Positions 55,531 through 63,713 of a DNA stretch of 64,000 bases are shown here, piece after piece. The notes beneath the pieces are model-generated. The model had not been told where the DNA came from and searched no databases. It saw nothing but the letters and a program-made list of their open reading frames with translations. Every line of letters starts with the position of its first letter. Positions within the stretch are counted from its first letter, which is position 1. The stretch comes from Granulicella sp. 5B5 (lineage in GTDB: Bacteria; Acidobacteriota; Terriglobia; Terriglobales; Acidobacteriaceae): NCBI RefSeq assembly GCF_014083945.1, contig NZ_CP046444.1, positions 1,178,001 through 1,242,000 on the forward strand, written 5' to 3'. Position numbers and translations under genes: made by a program.

Positions 55531-56811
55531 CTAGTCCGTATCCTTGTCATCCACCACAAGAATCTGCAGGCACAGCGGCGTCTCCACCATAAACGGCATC
55601 TTAGCCATCTCGGCAACTGCATTGGCTAGCATCACGCTCGAACAAGGCTCCGTCGTCACCACAAACGGCAGTCTCTCGGCCGCGTGTCCATGGTGCTGCA
55701 AAATCGAGTCGATGTTCACCTCATGCTTCGCCAGCGCCCCGGCAATCGCCGCCACAATCCCCGGCTGGTCGGCCACAATAAATCGCAGGTAGTGTGGCGC
55801 AACCACATCCCCGGACACCGCAACCTTCTTCGCCGGCAGCCGAACCTGCACACTCTTCTCCGCAACCGACCGCACATCGCTCATCACCGCAACCGCCGTC
55901 GGGTGCCCGCCCGCGCCATGCCCACTGAACACCACATCGCCGCCGAATTTGCCGCTCGTCACAACCATGTTCTGCGTCCCATGCGAAAACGCAATCGGCG
56001 AGCTCTTCGGCACCAGCATCGGCCCCACCCGCGCGCTCACACCCTCTTCCTTCAGCGAAGCCTGCGCTACCTGCCGCACCGTGCACCCCAGCTCCTTCGC
56101 ATACGCAAAGTCAATCGCAGAGATCGTCGAGATCGTCTGCGCCGGCACCTCATCCGGATTGATCTCCGCATGCAGCGCCAACCGCGCCAGCACACACAGC
56201 TTCGCGCGCGCATCATAGCCATCCACATCCGCTGAAGGATCAGCCTCCGCATACCCCGCGGCCTGCGCCTTCTTCAGCACCTCGCCATAGTCCGCGCCGC
56301 TCTCCATCGAGCTCAAAATAAAATTGCAAGTCCCATTCACAATCCCGCTGATGCGCGTAATCCTGTCGCCGCTCAGCCCCTGCGCAATCCCCGGAATCAC
56401 CGGCACGCCACCCGCCACTGCGGCATTGTACAGCAACTGCACGCCCTTCTCCGCAGCCAGCGCAAACAACTCCGCGCCACGATACGCAATCAACTGCTTA
56501 TTCGCCGTCACCACATGCTTGCCAGCACTCAGCGCAGCCCGCAGCCAACCTTCAGCCGGATCGAGCCCACCCATCAGCTCCACAACGACATCCACATCCG
56601 CTGCCGTCAACACCTCATCCACGTTATCGGTCCACACCGCACTCGACGGCACAAACTTAGCACGCTCGCTTGTCCGCTTCCGCTCCACCCCGCGGTTGAA
56701 CACACGCGTAATCTCCACACCCGCTTCCGGAGTAGCAGCAACAACCTCAGCAAACGAACTTCCAACCGTCCCAAATCCCAACAATCCAACTCGCAGCATC
56801 TTGTTCGCCAT
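55531..56811 (-). CDS. hom: Homoserine dehydrogenase
   Basis: NAD(P)-dependent oxidoreductase of 426 residues converting aspartate semialdehyde to homoserine, feeding threonine and methionine. Motifs: LRVGLLGFGTVGSSFAEV, VVELMGG, the catalytic TANKQLIAYRG, YNAAVAGGVPVIPGIAQGLS, and GYAEADPSADVDGYDARAKL. A C-terminal ACT domain (FIVADQPGIVAAIAGALAKH) indicates allosteric control, usually by threonine. Start 56811; an alternative ATG is at 56799 (MLRVGLLG). It is preceded by a family-A repeat. Confidence 0.96.
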   Translation of the reverse strand: MANKMLRVGLLGFGTVGSSFAEVVAATPEAGVEITRVFNRGVERKRTSERAKFVPSSAVWTDNVDEVLTAADVDVVVELMGGLDPAEGWLRAALSAGKHVVTANKQLIAYRGAELFALAAEKGVQLLYNAAVAGGVPVIPGIAQGLSGDRITRISGIVNGTCNFILSSMESGADYGEVLKKAQAAGYAEADPSADVDGYDARAKLCVLARLALHAEINPDEVPAQTISTISAIDFAYAKELGCTVRQVAQASLKEEGVSARVGPMLVPKSSPIAFSHGTQNMVVTSGKFGGDVVFSGHGAGGHPTAVAVMSDVRSVAEKSVQVRLPAKKVAVSGDVVAPHYLRFIVADQPGIVAAIAGALAKHEVNIDSILQHHGHAAERLPFVVTTEPCSSVMLANAVAEMAKMPFMVETPLCLQILVVDDKDTD

Positions 56812-56842
56812 TCTGAATCCTTTAGCCTGATTAGCTTTGATA

Positions 56843-56902
56843 GGTCGAGACTTCAGTCCCGCCGTTCGACACCTGAGAACAACGGGCTTTAGCCCCGGAG
56901 GG
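56843..56902. repeat. Family-A palindromic repeat, copy 7
   Basis: A degenerate first hairpin (GAGACTTCAGTC) and a second hairpin GGGCTTTAGCCC (56884-56895), then CGGAGGGA. Confidence 0.75.
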
Positions 56903-56907
56903 AATGC

Positions 56908-57384
56908 TTAATACTCCACCTTCTTGTCACTCTCAATCCACGCCGCAAACGCGGCCCACGCCTCGGCAGGCATCAGGTTCACAATCGGCAACGCCCGCTC
57001 ACCAAGCGGCTTCTTCATCTCGTCATACAGAAACGCATCGTCGAACCCGGCCTTCGCCGCATCAGCAGCCACACAGCCGTAATAAATCTTCGAGCATCGC
57101 GCCCAGTACGACGCAGCCAGACACATCGGGCAGGGCTCGCAACTCGTATACAGCTCGCAGCCCTCCAGCGAAAACGTCTCCAGCGCCTTGCAAGCAGCGC
57201 GGATCGCCATCACCTCCGCATGGGCCGTCGGATCATGGCTGGCGGTCACCTGGTTCGCACCCGTAGCAATCACCTTGCCGTCCTTCACAATCACCGCGCC
57301 AAACGGCCCACCGCGCCCACTCATCACATTCTCAATCGCAAGCTGAATCGCCTGCATCATGAACTCTGGATTCCCTTGCGCCAT
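56908..57384 (-). CDS. guaD: Guanine deaminase-like nucleobase deaminase
   Basis: Zinc deaminase of 158 residues of the cytidine-deaminase fold. Zinc site: PTAHAEVMAIRAAC (His and catalytic Glu) and CEPCPMCLAASYWA (PCxxC). The GGPFGAVIVKDGKVIATGAN block is as in guanine deaminase of Bacillus. The last residues (ESDKKVEY) are the conserved C-terminal tail. Its position divergent from allantoinase, at the edge of a ureide cluster, supports guanine to xanthine conversion; tRNA adenosine deaminase (TadA) is a less likely alternative. Confidence 0.85.
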   Translation of the reverse strand: MAQGNPEFMMQAIQLAIENVMSGRGGPFGAVIVKDGKVIATGANQVTASHDPTAHAEVMAIRAACKALETFSLEGCELYTSCEPCPMCLAASYWARCSKIYYGCVAADAAKAGFDDAFLYDEMKKPLGERALPIVNLMPAEAWAAFAAWIESDKKVEY

Positions 57385-57391
57385 CGTTATA

Positions 57392-57420
57392 CCTATTCCC
57401 TACTCACTATTCCCTGCTTT
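57392..57420. repeat. Family-D pyrimidine repeat before allB
   Basis: CCTATTCCCTACTCACTATT then CCCTGCTTT, ten bases before the allantoinase ATG. Confidence 0.65.
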
Positions 57421-57429
57421 AATACCTTC

Positions 57430-58857
57430 ATGGTACATGCTCTGCGCTCCAGCCGAGTAGTCACACCACACGGCGAACTCGACGCCACTATCATCATCGA
57501 AGACGGCATCATCACCGCCGTCCATCCCAACGCGCATCTCGAATCCCGCACCACGCATCTTCCAACGGAAGACCTCGGCAACATCGCATTACTCCCCGGT
57601 CTCGTCGACGCACACACCCACATCAACGAGCCCGGCCGCACCGACTGGGAAGGCTTCGCCACCGCCACGCGTGCAGCAGCAGCCGGCGGCTTCACCACCG
57701 TCGTCGACATGCCCCTCAACTGCCTCCCAGAGACCACCACAGTCGCCGCCCTCGAGCTCAAGCGCGAGGCAGCAAGCAAACAGGCTTATGTTGACTACGC
57801 CCTCTGGGGCGGCTGCGTCGACGGCAACCAACTCCACCTCGAGCCCCTCGCGCGCGCCGGAGTCGCCGGCTTCAAAGCCTTCCTCATCTACCCCGGCTGC
57901 GACGGCTTCACCTCCATCGACCGCCACAACCTCGAGCGCGCCCTCCCGCACATCGCAGCAACAGGCCTTCCACTCCTAGTCCATGCCGAGCTTGAACCCA
58001 GCATCGCCGCCGCCATCGCACATCTCAACGCGACCGGCGCCGACTGGACAAAGTATTCCACCTACCTCGCCTCACGTCCAGACCAAGCCGAGCTCGAAGC
58101 CATCGGCATGCTCATCGACCTCTGCCGCCAGCACCGCTTCCATCTGCACATCGTGCACCTCTCCACCATGCAGGCGCTGCCCATGCTCGCCGCTGCGCGC
58201 GCCGAAGGCCTGCCCATCACCGTCGAGACCTGCCCACACTACCTGCACTGCGCCGCAGAAGACATCCCCGACAACGGCGTCCTCTTCAAGTGCGCGCCAC
58301 CTATCCGCAGCGCCGCCAACCGCGAGGCCCTCTGGTCCGCGCTTAAAGACGGCCTCATCGACCTCATCGCCACCGACCACTCACCCTGCCCGCCAGAGAT
58401 GAAGCGCCTCACCGCAACACAACTCGGCGAAGAACCCGGCCGTTTCGACGAGGCCTGGGGCGGCATCGCCTCACTCTCCACCGCGCTTCCCATCCTTTGG
58501 ACAGAAGCCTCCTCGCGCGGCTGCACACTCTCGCAACTCGCGCAGTGGCTCTCACTCGCCCCCGCTAAACTCGCCGGCATCGACACCCACGTCGGCTCCA
58601 TCGAACCCGGCAAGCACGCCAACCTCGTAGCCTTCGACCCCGACGCGAGCTTCATCGTCACTCCCGACGTCCTCCACTACCGCCACAAGCTCTCGCCCTA
58701 CATGGGCGAAACCCTGCAGGGCCTCGTCCGCTCTACATGGCTCCGCGGTGAACGCATCTTCACCCGCACCGCCACCGCGCAAGGCATTCAGGATGTGTTC
58801 TCCATCACACCTCGCGGCCGCGAGTACGCGCTATCCTATCCACTCAACACCCAGTAA
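57430..58857 (+). CDS. allB: Allantoinase
   Basis: Binuclear zinc amidohydrolase of 475 residues opening allantoin to allantoate. Metal ligands in order: DAHTHINEPGRTDWEG (His62, His64), the carboxylated Lys149 in GVAGFKAFL, HAELEPS, HIVHLSTM and ATDHSPCP. ETCPHYLHCA and the LAPAKLAGI end region are typical of AllB. The family-D repeat lies just before the ATG and no clear Shine-Dalgarno is seen. First plus-strand gene of the ureide cluster. Confidence 0.94.
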   Translation: MVHALRSSRVVTPHGELDATIIIEDGIITAVHPNAHLESRTTHLPTEDLGNIALLPGLVDAHTHINEPGRTDWEGFATATRAAAAGGFTTVVDMPLNCLPETTTVAALELKREAASKQAYVDYALWGGCVDGNQLHLEPLARAGVAGFKAFLIYPGCDGFTSIDRHNLERALPHIAATGLPLLVHAELEPSIAAAIAHLNATGADWTKYSTYLASRPDQAELEAIGMLIDLCRQHRFHLHIVHLSTMQALPMLAAARAEGLPITVETCPHYLHCAAEDIPDNGVLFKCAPPIRSAANREALWSALKDGLIDLIATDHSPCPPEMKRLTATQLGEEPGRFDEAWGGIASLSTALPILWTEASSRGCTLSQLAQWLSLAPAKLAGIDTHVGSIEPGKHANLVAFDPDASFIVTPDVLHYRHKLSPYMGETLQGLVRSTWLRGERIFTRTATAQGIQDVFSITPRGREYALSYPLNTQ

Positions 58858-58861
58858 GATG

Positions 58862-58920
58862 TGTCATCTCGACCGAAGCATGACAGCTTCACCGTCATGC
58901 GCAGCGGAGAGACCTGCATT
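58862..58920. repeat. Family-B repeat, copy 2, between allB and uraD
   Basis: TGTCATCTCGACCGAAGC, hairpin arms GCATGAC/GTCATGC, then GCGGAGAGACCTGCATT. It starts five bases after the allB stop codon. Confidence 0.88.
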
Positions 58921-58943
58921 TCGCGATGCTTGCAGAGGAACCG

Positions 58944-59459
58944 ATGCCCGACAACCCCACCCTCGCCACCTGGAACACCCTCGACGAGCACTCTGCCGCC
59001 GACGCCATCCTTCCCTGCAACGGCTCGCGAGCCTGGGCCGAAAACATGGCTGCCCTCCGCCCCTTCGAAACCGTCTTCGACCTCACCTGCACCGCCGACC
59101 GTGTCTGGACCAGCCTTTCCGAATCCGACTGGCAGCAAGCCTTCGACTCCCACCCCCGCATCGGCGAGCAGCACGCCAAATCCGCAACTGCGACCAGCCT
59201 CGCATTCTCATCCGCCGAACAATCCGCCGCCAACCCCAACGACGCCATCCGGGCCGAACTCGCCGCCGCCAACCGCGACTACGACGCAAAGTTCGGCCAC
59301 ATCTTCATCGTCTGCGCCACCGGCAAATCCGCAGCAGAGATGCTAGCCATCCTCCGCCACCGCCTCCACAACGACCCCGCCACCGAGCTCCGCGAAGCAG
59401 CCGAACAGCAACGCCAGATCACACAAATCCGCCTCCGCAAGTGGCTCGCCACTCCATAG
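58944..59459 (+). CDS. uraD: 2-oxo-4-hydroxy-4-carboxy-5-ureidoimidazoline decarboxylase
   Basis: OHCU decarboxylase of 171 residues giving S-allantoin. The helical fold is recognised by LPCNGSRAWAENMAALRPFE, the FDSHPRIGEQHAK substrate block, EQSAANPNDAIRAELAAANR DYDAKFGHIFIVCATGKSAA EML and the RLHNDPATELREAAEQQRQI end. Start 58944 has AGAGGAACCG upstream; an in-frame ATG at 58926 is weaker. Separated from allB by a family-B repeat. Confidence 0.94.
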   Translation: MPDNPTLATWNTLDEHSAADAILPCNGSRAWAENMAALRPFETVFDLTCTADRVWTSLSESDWQQAFDSHPRIGEQHAKSATATSLAFSSAEQSAANPNDAIRAELAAANRDYDAKFGHIFIVCATGKSAAEMLAILRHRLHNDPATELREAAEQQRQITQIRLRKWLATP

Positions 59460-59501
59460 CTTTTCACTAAGCTCTACCCTCTATCCTCTACACTCTGCCT
59501 T

Positions 59502-59837
59502 ATGGGACTCTCCACACACATCCTCGACACCGCCATCGGCCGCCCCGCAGCAGACGTCGCTCTGCGCCTCTCCCGCCTGCACGACAAACTATGGCACCCC
59601 CTCGGCCAGGGCATCACCGACACCGACGGCCGCTGCAAAACTCTCCTCGGCGATCACCCGCTCGAAGCCGCCACCTATCGCATCCGCTTCGACACCGGCG
59701 AGTACTTCGCCGCGCAGAAAATCCCCAGCCTCTACCCCTACGTCGAAATCACCTTCACCATCACCGACCCCACCCAGCACTACCACATCCCTCTTCTGCT
59801 CACCGCCAACGGCTACACCACCTACCGAGGCAGTTGA
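59502..59837 (+). CDS. uraH: 5-hydroxyisourate hydrolase
   Basis: Transthyretin-fold hydrolase of 111 residues. Hallmarks: LSTHILDTAIGRPAADVALR (N-terminal His), GRCKTLLGDHPLEAATYRIR F, YPYVEITFTITDPTQHYHIP LLL and the C-terminal YRGS that closes the active site. It hydrolyses 5-hydroxyisourate to OHCU, between uricase and UraD. Normal length. The 76 bases to uricase hold an ACCCGAAAC-rich stretch. Confidence 0.95.
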   Translation: MGLSTHILDTAIGRPAADVALRLSRLHDKLWHPLGQGITDTDGRCKTLLGDHPLEAATYRIRFDTGEYFAAQKIPSLYPYVEITFTITDPTQHYHIPLLLTANGYTTYRGS

Positions 59838-59913
59838 ACCCGAAACTCGAAACCCTGAACCCGAAACCCATAAGTAAAACTCGAACCGCCGCCACCTCTC
59901 TCAGGAGCCCTCG

Positions 59914-60774
59914 ATGTCTACCAAACTCGCCACCAACCGCTACGGCAAATCCCGCGTCCGCGTCATCCGCCTCACCAAGCACGCTGGCCATCACGACCTC
60001 GACGAGTGGACCGTCCAGCTTCTCCTCACCGGCGACTTCGAAACCACGCACACACTCGGCGACAACTCCAAGATCCTCCCCACCGACACGATGAAGAACA
60101 CCATCTACGTCGTCGCGCACGAGACCCAAGCCACCAGCATCGAAGGCTACGCGCAGGACCTCATCGACTACATCCTCACCCGCAACCCGCAGGTCTCCTC
60201 AGCCGAGTGCATCCTCCAATCGCATCTCTGGAAGCGCATGACCATCGACGGCCAGCCCTACCCTACCGCCTTCATGCACGGCTCCAACGAAGTCCAGACC
60301 ACGCGCATCTCCCGCAAACAAAATGCCGCGTTCGAAATCACCTCCGGCCTCGACGGCCTCTTCGTCCTCAAGACCGCGCAGTCCGGCTTCACCGGTTTCA
60401 TCAAGGACTCCCTCACCACGCTCCCCGAAACCACCGACCGCCTCTTCGGCACCGTCGTCAAAGCCGAATGGACCTACACCCCCGCCGCCATTGCCTCATC
60501 CATCGACTTCAACAAGGTCCGTACGCACCTCCGCGAAGCCATGCTCTCCACCTTTGCCCAACACAACTCCCTCAGCGTGCAGCAGACCCTCTACGCCATG
60601 GGCGAATCCGCCCTCGCGCACACCGACCTCATCGACAGCGTCTACATGCTCATGCCCAACAAGCACAACCTCCTCATCGACCTCGCCCGCTTCGACCGCA
60701 CCAACCCCAACCACATCTTCGTCCCCACCGACGAACCCCACGGCACCATCGAAGCCACCATCACCCGCGCCTGA
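59914..60774 (+). CDS. Factor-independent urate oxidase
   Basis: Cofactor-free uricase of 286 residues forming 5-hydroxyisourate from urate and O2. T-fold motifs: LATNRYGKSRVRVIRLTKHA, TMKNTIYVVAHE, HLWKRMTIDGQPYPTAFMHG, TTLPETTDRLFGTVVKAEWT Y and MLMPNKHNLLIDLARF. AGGAGCCCTCG precedes the ATG. It sits after uraH in pathway order. A xanthine dehydrogenase that would supply urate is not in the window. Confidence 0.95.
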   Translation: MSTKLATNRYGKSRVRVIRLTKHAGHHDLDEWTVQLLLTGDFETTHTLGDNSKILPTDTMKNTIYVVAHETQATSIEGYAQDLIDYILTRNPQVSSAECILQSHLWKRMTIDGQPYPTAFMHGSNEVQTTRISRKQNAAFEITSGLDGLFVLKTAQSGFTGFIKDSLTTLPETTDRLFGTVVKAEWTYTPAAIASSIDFNKVRTHLREAMLSTFAQHNSLSVQQTLYAMGESALAHTDLIDSVYMLMPNKHNLLIDLARFDRTNPNHIFVPTDEPHGTIEATITRA

Positions 60775-60863
60775 CACAACTGAATCACCTGCGACACATC
60801 AGGCATCAACCATCACTGGACCACCCAAGAAGCGTAATCTTTGCGACACAACCACCCATGATG

Positions 60864-60920
60864 TGTCATCTCGACCGGAGCGAACAGCTTTATCGTTCGC
60901 GTAGTGGAGAGACCTGCGTT
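60864..60920. repeat. Family-B repeat, copy 3, left of the GIY-YIG gene
   Basis: TGTCATCTCGACCGGAGC, hairpin arms GCGAAC/GTTCGC, then GTGGAGAGACCTGCGTT. The inner stem differs from copies 1, 2 and 5 but still pairs. Confidence 0.88.
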
Positions 60921-60940
60921 TAAGTACCACCACAACTGCT

Positions 60941-61276
60941 ATGAGCGAACACCGCTATTACGTCTACATCATGGCCAGCCGTAGCCACACGCTCTACATC
61001 GGATTCACCTCCGACATCGAAGTCCGCGTCCGCCAACACAAAGCAGGAACCCACGAAGGCTTCTCAAAGACCTACCACTGCACCCGACTCGTCTATCTCG
61101 AGCGTTTCGCCTTCGTAGAAAACGCCATCGCCCGCGAAAAGCAACTCAAGCGCTGGTCCCGCACCAAAAAACTAGCGCTCATCGAATCCCAAAATCCAAC
61201 GTGGCTAGACCTCAGCGAAGACTGGGGCAAACCCATCCCCCTCTTCCGCGAACCGGCTACACCCACGGCGGACTAA
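60941..61276 (+). CDS. GIY-YIG domain nuclease-like protein
   Basis: Protein of 111 residues with the GIY-YIG fold: YYVYIMASRSHTLYIGFTSD (Y-V-Y ... Y-I-G), Arg in EVRVRQHKAG, and the catalytic Glu in FAFVENAIAREKQLKRWSRT KKLALIE. This is the short stand-alone type common in Acidobacteria and Bacteroidetes. It lies inside a ureide cluster between uricase and allC, and is flanked by family-B repeats 20 bases upstream of its ATG and 77 bases downstream of its stop. It has no evident role in purine metabolism; a link to the repeats is inferred. Confidence 0.92.
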   Translation: MSEHRYYVYIMASRSHTLYIGFTSDIEVRVRQHKAGTHEGFSKTYHCTRLVYLERFAFVENAIAREKQLKRWSRTKKLALIESQNPTWLDLSEDWGKPIPLFREPATPTAD

Positions 61277-61353
61277 CCGTACGTCTCGCGATAAACCTGC
61301 AAGACCTGGGTAGAGGTGCGACTTCATAGGAATTTTTGCCCCCTTTACAGATG

Positions 61354-61396
61354 TGTCATCTCGACCGAAGCGAAGCGCAGTGGAGAGACCTGCGTT
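61354..61396. repeat. Family-B repeat, copy 4, right of the GIY-YIG gene (short form)
   Basis: TGTCATCTCGACCGAAGC, then directly GAAGCGCAGTGGAGAGACCT GCG, without the inner hairpin of the other copies. Confidence 0.85.
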
Positions 61397-61444
61397 TAGA
61401 ACCAACACGACATCCAGCCCTGCCATGACAAGATAGAAGTTGCG

Positions 61445-62680
61445 ATGCCCGACTCATCCACAACCCGCGCTGCCCGCATCATCGCCCGCTGCCGCGAGCT
61501 CGCGCGCATCACCGACGTCTCCAACGAGACCACGCGCCTCTTCCTCTCGCCCGCCACACGCGACGCCCACACGCTCCTCCAATGGTGGTTCCGTCAGGCG
61601 CACCTCACCACCCGCACCGACGACACCGGCTCCCTCCGCGCTGTCCGTCGTTCTGCAAAAGAAGACGCACCCACCCTCATCCTCTTCTCCCACATCGACA
61701 CCGTCCCCAACGCCGGCGCCTTCGACGGCCCACTCGGTATCCTCATCGCGCTAGCCGCCATTGAAGAGCTCCACGCCACCCCACTCCCCTTCGCCATCGA
61801 GCTCATCGCCTTCAGTGAAGAAGAGGGCGTCCGCTTCAGCTTCCCCTTCCTCTCCTCACTCGCCGCCACCGGCCAGCTCACCGCCGCCGACCTCGCCCGC
61901 ACCGACGCCAACGGCATCACCATTGCACAAGCCATCACAAACTTCGGTCTCGACCCCAACCGCATCGCCGAAACCTGCCCACTCCCCCCCAACACCTTCG
62001 CCGCCATCGAAGTCCACATCGAGCAGGGCCCCGTCCTCGAAGCCGACGACGCCTCCCTCGCCGTCGTAGAAGCCATCGTCGGCCAATCGCGCTTCGCCCT
62101 CACCTTCACCGGCCACGCCAACCACGCCGGCACCACACCCATGGCCCTGCGCCACGACGCCCTCGTCGCAGCCGCCACCTTCATCGCGGAGACCAGCACC
62201 TACGCCGCCAACTACAAGCAGCTCGTCGCCACCGTCGGCCACATTGAAGCCCTGCCCGGAGCCGTCAACGTCGTCCCCGGCACCGTCCGCCTCACGCTCG
62301 ACGTCCGCCACCCCCGCGACGAGTCCCGCCACGCCGCCGTCGCCCATCTGCTCACGCGCGCCGAAGCCGCCGCCCACCTCCACGGCTGCACCGTCGCCGC
62401 CACCCTCACCTCCGAGCAAAAGGCCGTCCCCATGGACCGCGCCCTTACCGTCCATCTCCATCAGGCAGCCGAGCGCACCGGCCACGACGCAAAATCCCTC
62501 TTCTCTGGCGCCGGCCACGACGCCATGATCCTCGCCCCGCACGTCCCCACCACCATGCTCTTCCTCCGTTCCCCCGGCGGCCTTTCGCACCACCCCGGCG
62601 AAACCGTCCGCGAACAGGACGTAGAAGCCGCCCTCGCGACTCTCCTCAACCTCCTGCTCCACCTCCACCCCCACACCTGA
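61445..62680 (+). CDS. allC: Allantoate amidohydrolase (M20 family)
   Basis: Binuclear metal amidohydrolase of 411 residues. Metal ligands: LFSHIDTVPNAGAFDGPLG (His, Asp), FSEEEGVRFSFPF (catalytic Glu and ligand), IEVHIEQGP, and a late GAGHDAMILAPHVPTTMLFL with the terminal His in LSHHPGE. The GHANHAGTTPMALRHDA dimerisation block is as in allantoate and N-carbamoyl amino acid amidohydrolases. The cluster supports allantoate to ureidoglycine; N-carbamoyl amino acid hydrolase is the alternative. Confidence 0.9.
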   Translation: MPDSSTTRAARIIARCRELARITDVSNETTRLFLSPATRDAHTLLQWWFRQAHLTTRTDDTGSLRAVRRSAKEDAPTLILFSHIDTVPNAGAFDGPLGILIALAAIEELHATPLPFAIELIAFSEEEGVRFSFPFLSSLAATGQLTAADLARTDANGITIAQAITNFGLDPNRIAETCPLPPNTFAAIEVHIEQGPVLEADDASLAVVEAIVGQSRFALTFTGHANHAGTTPMALRHDALVAAATFIAETSTYAANYKQLVATVGHIEALPGAVNVVPGTVRLTLDVRHPRDESRHAAVAHLLTRAEAAAHLHGCTVAATLTSEQKAVPMDRALTVHLHQAAERTGHDAKSLFSGAGHDAMILAPHVPTTMLFLRSPGGLSHHPGETVREQDVEAALATLLNLLLHLHPHT

Positions 62681-62685
62681 TCTTT

Positions 62686-62704
62686 CTACTCCCTATTCCC
62701 TGCC
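62686..62704. repeat. Family-D pyrimidine repeat after allC
   Basis: TACTCCCTATTCCCTGCCT, a few bases downstream of the allC stop. Confidence 0.65.
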
Positions 62705-62780
62705 TCACCGTTACCTTCGGCATCTCGCACACCAGCCCATCCCAGCGAGAATCGTCCTGTCTCCCATAGAATCACTGCAC

Positions 62781-63517
62781 ATGTTCAACCTCGGCCAAAC
62801 CCGCAGCGCCAACCAGCGCGACCACCTGCTGCTCACACCGGATACCTTCATCCGGACGCCTTTGCCCGGCCTCACCAACGGCCTCGCCATCGTGCACGTC
62901 GCCCCCGCTGCAGGCGCAGCGTTCACGCAGATGACTATCGAGCTAGCCCCTGGCGGCACGCTCACGCAAGGCCCCACGCAGCGGCTCCTTTACGTCCTCG
63001 AAGGCAAGCTCTCGCTCTCGGTAGAAGGCTCGCGTAAGCTGCACAAGCTCGCCCCGGCGGCTACGCCTACATCCCCACCGACCACACGCACACCCTCACA
63101 GCCCTCACAACCGCCCGCGTCGTTGTCATCGACAAACCCTTCCTCCCGCTCGACTCCGAACCTAACCCCGAGTTCCTCATCGGCCGCGAGCAGTACCTCC
63201 CCGCCACGCCGCTCAACGGCGACCCCGACCTCCTCGTCCGCTCGCTGCTGCCCGCATCCCTCGCCTTCGACTTCGCCTGCAACACCATGACCTACGCCCC
63301 CGGCGCGGCGCTCTCGCAGGTCGAGGTCCACTACATGGAGCACGGCCTTCTTATGCTTTCGGGCGGCGGCATCTACCGCCTCGGCGACAGCTGGTATCCC
63401 ACCACCGCAGGCGACTTCATCTGGATGGCACCCTACTGCCCACAGTGGTTCGGCGCCATCGGCAAGCAGCCCGCAAAATATCTCATCTACAAAGACTTCA
63501 ACAGACACACTCTGTAA
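62781..63517 (+). CDS. allE: (S)-Ureidoglycine aminohydrolase, interrupted by a single-base gap
   Basis: Bicupin manganese enzyme converting ureidoglycine to ureidoglycolate. The first frame (MFNLGQTRSANQRDHLLLTP ... LSLSVEGSRKLHKLAP) covers the N-terminal cupin. At the C-run 63052-63055 one extra base restores LAPGGYAYIPTDHTHTL, and the C-terminal cupin continues (LSQVEVHYMEHGLLMLSGGG IYRLGDSWYPTTAGDFIWMA PYCPQWFGA). Repaired length is 245 residues, normal for AllE. The metal residues in VEVHYMEHGLLML are intact. It follows allC and fits the pathway. Confidence 0.9.
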
Positions 63518-63562
63518 ACAGCTTTTAGCGGTACCTCATTGGATGCGTTTGCTTCACAAATG

Positions 63563-63621
63563 TGTCATCTCGACCGAAGCATCGCGGCTTCATCGCGATG
63601 CGCAGCGGAGAGACCTGCATT
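63563..63621. repeat. Family-B repeat, copy 5, after allE
   Basis: TGTCATCTCGACCGAAGC, hairpin arms GCATCGCG/CGCGATGC, then GCGGAGAGACCTGCATT. The arm sequence differs from copies 1 and 2 with matching changes on both sides. Confidence 0.88.
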
Positions 63622-63649
63622 TTGCCCCAGCGATGCGCAGCAGGCGCGA

Positions 63650-63690
63650 GCGTACCCCGGAGGGAGCAGGGGGCTTTAGCCCCGGAGACA
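63650..63690. repeat. Family-A palindromic repeat, copy 8
   Basis: CCCCGGAGGGAGCAGG, then GGGGCTTTAGCCCCGG. It lies between a family-B repeat and the partial M20 gene. Confidence 0.75.
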
Positions 63691-63713
63691 CTCTCCGTAC
63701 TACCATCAACATC

